DNA from: Dehalococcoidia bacterium
GTDB taxonomy: Bacteria; Chloroflexota; Dehalococcoidia; UBA3495
DNA length: 9,468 nt
Assembly (NCBI GenBank): GCA_002730485.1
Contig: PCAH01000044.1
Location: 1-9,468, forward strand
Direction: 5' to 3'
A program made the translations under genes and the position numbers. The stretch's first letter is position 1. The number at the start of each line of letters is the position of its first letter. The notes below the pieces were generated by a model. The model did not search any database. It was given only the letters and a program-made list of their open reading frames with translations, and was not told the DNA's origin. Shown one piece after another: positions 7,560-9,468 of this stretch.

Positions 7560-8145
7560 TTAAGCCTGGGGTTCCAGTTCGATGTCGGTGGGTGGTAGCA
7601 GGGTCAAAGATGAGTACGCTTCGATGTGCTTCCGGAGTAGTACCCTGGCTCGGTGTAACCGGGATTTAAGCGAAGCTACGGAGATGCTCAGTACCTCGTG
7701 CTTCCTCGATGGAAAGGCCCTGGATGTCCCGTAAAACGACAGCGGCGCGTAGGTCCGGGGAGAGCAGGCCCAGACCGCCTTCCAGGGTGGACCGGAGTTC
7801 GCTGTTGACTGCCGCCTCTTCCGGGTCGTTCTTCCAGTCGAAGATCAGTGCGTCGTCAAAAGTGTTTTCGGAGATGTATTTGGCCCGGGATTTCTCTTTG
7901 CGTATCTTCATCAGACAGGCGTTGACTACGACACGGTAGAGCCAGGTGGACAGCTTGGACTGGCCCTTAAAGTTGGGCAGGGCTTTGAAAGCTGAGATAT
8001 AAGCCTCTTGCACCGCGTCTTCCGCGTCCTCGGCGTTGCGTAGCATCCGAAAGGCTACGCTGTAGGCGAGGTCGGAGTATTGTTCTACGATCTCGGTGAA
8101 CTGTTGTTCCAGGTCAACAGCACCGGATGCGTCATGGGTAGACAT
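7560..8145 (-). CDS. ECF-type RNA polymerase sigma factor (sigma-70 family), frame-broken in region 4
   Basis: A small sigma factor that would direct RNA polymerase to a dedicated promoter set. ATG 8145 is chosen over the longer open frame (to 8262) because AGGAG (8152-8156) lies six bases upstream and the protein then starts as ECF factors do. Region 2 covers about residues 20-82, including DAEDAVQEAYISAFKALP (40-57) and STWLYRVVVNACLMKIRK (66-83). Region 4 begins at LSPDLRAAVVLRDIQGLSIEEA (128-149). There the frame breaks: as read, the protein ends ten residues later at TAA 7666-7668. Skipping one base at 7698 (or adding two) restores EVLSISVASLKSRLHRARV and 45 more codons to TAA 7560-7562, for a normal protein of about 194 residues. 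The lost part holds the DNA-recognition helix. This is either a sequence error or a true lesion. No anti-sigma gene follows. Confidence 0.88.
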
Positions 8146-8174
8146 CCATGTCTCCTGGGAAGTGCTTTGGCGAC

Positions 8175-8183
8175 TGTATATCA
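8175..8183 (-). promoter_or_regulatory. Possible extended -10 promoter for the sigma-factor gene
   Basis: On the minus strand TGA-TATACA reads as an extended -10 element (TGn followed by a TATAAT-like hexamer, four of six bases). It is 30 bases upstream of ATG 8145. The -35 position has only a weak match (CATACA, 8198-8203). A perfect TTGACA also lies at 8291-8296 but has no good -10 partner. Confidence 0.28.
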
Positions 8184-8299
8184 AGCTATCGGTCAAGTGT
8201 ATGCATCCTTGAGACGGCCTGCAACCTGAGAGGCTGAACTCCGAGGTAGATGGTGGAACCATTTGCGATTCCCAATTGTGTCGACCAGGTTGTCAATCT

Positions 8300-9430
8300 C
8301 TATGACTCCTCTTCGTAGATCAGTGTGTCCGGCTTGAACGCTGCCCAGGCGAACCAGAAGTGGTCACCGTGGACGATCTTGGACAATTGCTCGCCGACCA
8401 ACGGTCCGTCGGTAGCTTGGCCCAGGATGTTCCACGTTGAATTTGTCTCGGCGTCGGTGAAGCTGTTGTCCGTAGATGTAAATGACAGAGATCGTCCATC
8501 CAGGGTGGCGTCGAAGACGGCCACATCTATGCCATTCACCAGGTAGTTAATGACCCCTTCTTGAGCCAGTACCGAGTATGGGAACGCAGCGTCTACGCCA
8601 TCCACTGTTATGGCGGCTACCCGTTCTTTGGGTTGTAGGCGTCCGTCCAATTCGCCGGTGAACAGGAACGGCGGGTTATCCACGCTGTCATACCCAACGT
8701 AGGGATTGGAGCCGTAGCGACGGTTGAAGCCCGTGTCCTTGGATAGCACCATGCCGTCGGGTTGGAGCGTCTTGAAGTCGCTCCAAGAGACTATGGGCGC
8801 AGCCAGGAAATTGAGCTTTGTTCCAGCCAGTCTGCCAATGATGGCCTCACCGGTCAGTTGCTGCCACCAGGACTCGGTCTGTCGGTCCCACATGACCAGG
8901 TCACTGTTACGCAGGTTTCCCGAAGAGCCAAAATCCAGGACCATGTCGTTTACCGTGCGTTCAAAGACGATCGCGCTATTGCAAAGGGGGCAAAAAGTTG
9001 CGGTCACTGGCACTCCGCCTACTTCGTCGTTCACCACTTCATGCCACATGAGGATCTGCAGCGGGTAGGCCCTTTGCACGCCGTTCATCTCAAAGGAGAT
9101 CACCGGTTCTTTTTCAGATAGCCAACCGTCGGCTTCCTCCGTGGTAACGAATGTGGGGTTGTCCAGGGCAGGGATTCCATCGCGGGGCGGGCCGCCGGAT
9201 AAGAAATCGCTGTAGGGAACGGTGTGGTAGCTCCAGTCGGTCTTCCAGCCGCTCCGAGAAAACCGTGCGGTTGCCATAGCCGATTCGTAATCGTGGTCTT
9301 GTTCAACGAGTCCAGTTGGCTCGACTTCCACGAACTTGCCGCCTGCCCCAAACGGGGCTGGAACGGGTGTGTTCCGTGGCGTTGGCGAGGGTTCCTGCGG
9401 GAGTTCCTGTGTTTGGTGTCGAACTGGCAC
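8300..9430 (-). CDS. DUF3179 domain-containing protein, probable lipoprotein with a frame problem at the N-terminus
   Basis: The protein matches what I recall of DUF3179: DGIPALDNPTFV (84-95), AYPLQILMWHEVVNDEVGGV (121-140), TFCPLCNSAIVF (145-156) with paired cysteines 147 and 150, SSGNLRNSDLVMWDRQTESWW (169-189), DTGFNRRYGSNPYVGYD (232-248) and a C-terminal HGDHFWFAWAAFKPDT (354-369). The function is not established; the CPLC pair could bind a metal or undergo redox change. The frame stays open from GTG 9430 to the window edge, so GTG 9430 is only the first possible start and the true one may lie outside. A Pro/Thr-rich linker (about 10-26) looks like the tether of an exported lipoprotein, but the matching signal peptide and lipobox cysteine (TGC 9432-9434) are in the next frame, suggesting an indel. 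The last third also seems shorter than I recall for the family. It lies 154 bases upstream of the sigma-factor start. Confidence 0.85.
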   Translation of the reverse strand: MPVRHQTQELPQEPSPTPRNTPVPAPFGAGGKFVEVEPTGLVEQDHDYESAMATARFSRSGWKTDWSYHTVPYSDFLSGGPPRDGIPALDNPTFVTTEEADGWLSEKEPVISFEMNGVQRAYPLQILMWHEVVNDEVGGVPVTATFCPLCNSAIVFERTVNDMVLDFGSSGNLRNSDLVMWDRQTESWWQQLTGEAIIGRLAGTKLNFLAAPIVSWSDFKTLQPDGMVLSKDTGFNRRYGSNPYVGYDSVDNPPFLFTGELDGRLQPKERVAAITVDGVDAAFPYSVLAQEGVINYLVNGIDVAVFDATLDGRSLSFTSTDNSFTDAETNSTWNILGQATDGPLVGEQLSKIVHGDHFWFAWAAFKPDTLIYEEES

Positions 9431-9431
9431 C

Positions 9432-9467
9432 GCAGGCCACGGCCAACAGAGTGATGGCCCTGGAGAT
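9432..9467 (-). other. Lipoprotein signal-peptide fragment in a shifted frame (5' part of the DUF3179 gene)
   Basis: Read from 9467 on the minus strand, the sequence encodes ISRAITLLAVACGASSTPN, a hydrophobic run ending in a lipobox-like AVAC followed by a Ser/Thr/Pro-rich stretch. This is what a DUF3179 lipoprotein should begin with, but it is one frame away from the protein body at 8300-9430. The frame is open until TGA 9303-9305. The start codon would lie past the window edge. Confidence 0.5.
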
Positions 9468-9468
9468 A

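Noticed and set aside
8146..8262. N-terminal extension of the sigma factor to ATG 8262
   Set aside because: The extra 39 residues do not look like sigma-factor sequence, and ATG 8145 has a well-spaced AGGAG.
1..9468. CRISPR array, transposon ends, phage or defence genes
   Set aside because: There are no regularly spaced repeats, transposase motifs or defence-type domains; all genes recognised are metabolic, transport or regulatory.

Overview
All seven genes recognised here lie on the minus strand, so transcription runs from high to low coordinates. The order is: DUF3179-type protein (9430 to 8300), ECF sigma factor (8145 to 7560, frame-broken), transketolase (7358 to 5355), 6-phosphogluconate dehydrogenase (5093 to 4179), GH15 glucoamylase/trehalase-like enzyme (4207 to 2336), MFS transporter (2111 to 873), and the N-terminal part of a hydantoinase/oxoprolinase A subunit (768 to 1, running off the window). 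There are no RNA genes, insertion sequences or CRISPR arrays. It reads as ordinary bacterial chromosome.

Organism: the DNA looks moderately GC-rich. Three of the seven genes use non-ATG starts (TTG for transketolase and for the HyuA-like gene, GTG for 6-phosphogluconate dehydrogenase), and several have good Shine-Dalgarno sequences. A short-type 6-phosphogluconate dehydrogenase, an intracellular GH15 enzyme, a DUF3179 protein and a HyuA-like protein together resemble environmental Chloroflexota (Dehalococcoidia/SAR202-like). That assignment rests on gene content and my memory of such genomes, with no phylogenetic marker, so treat it as a weak inference.

Metabolic core (about 2.3 to 7.4 kb): the GH15 enzyme should release glucose from an internal alpha-glucan or from trehalose. 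6-Phosphogluconate dehydrogenase is the second oxidative step of the pentose phosphate pathway, and transketolase is a central enzyme of its non-oxidative part. The dehydrogenase and GH15 genes overlap and are probably co-transcribed. Transketolase is separated from them by about 260 bp that include an AT-rich, promoter-like stretch and an inverted repeat.

Flanks: the left end holds an MFS transporter of the fosmidomycin-resistance-like type and the HyuA-like gene. The transporter has an 8-bp inverted repeat just upstream of its start, and the HyuA-like gene has a good sigma70-type promoter of its own. The right end holds the ECF sigma factor and the DUF3179 gene, and both show evidence of a reading-frame break. 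In the sigma factor the DNA-recognition part of region 4 continues in another frame. In the DUF3179 gene a lipoprotein signal sequence lies in a different frame from the body of the protein. I found no convincing new multi-gene system; the two frame breaks and the small regulatory structures deserve the second look.
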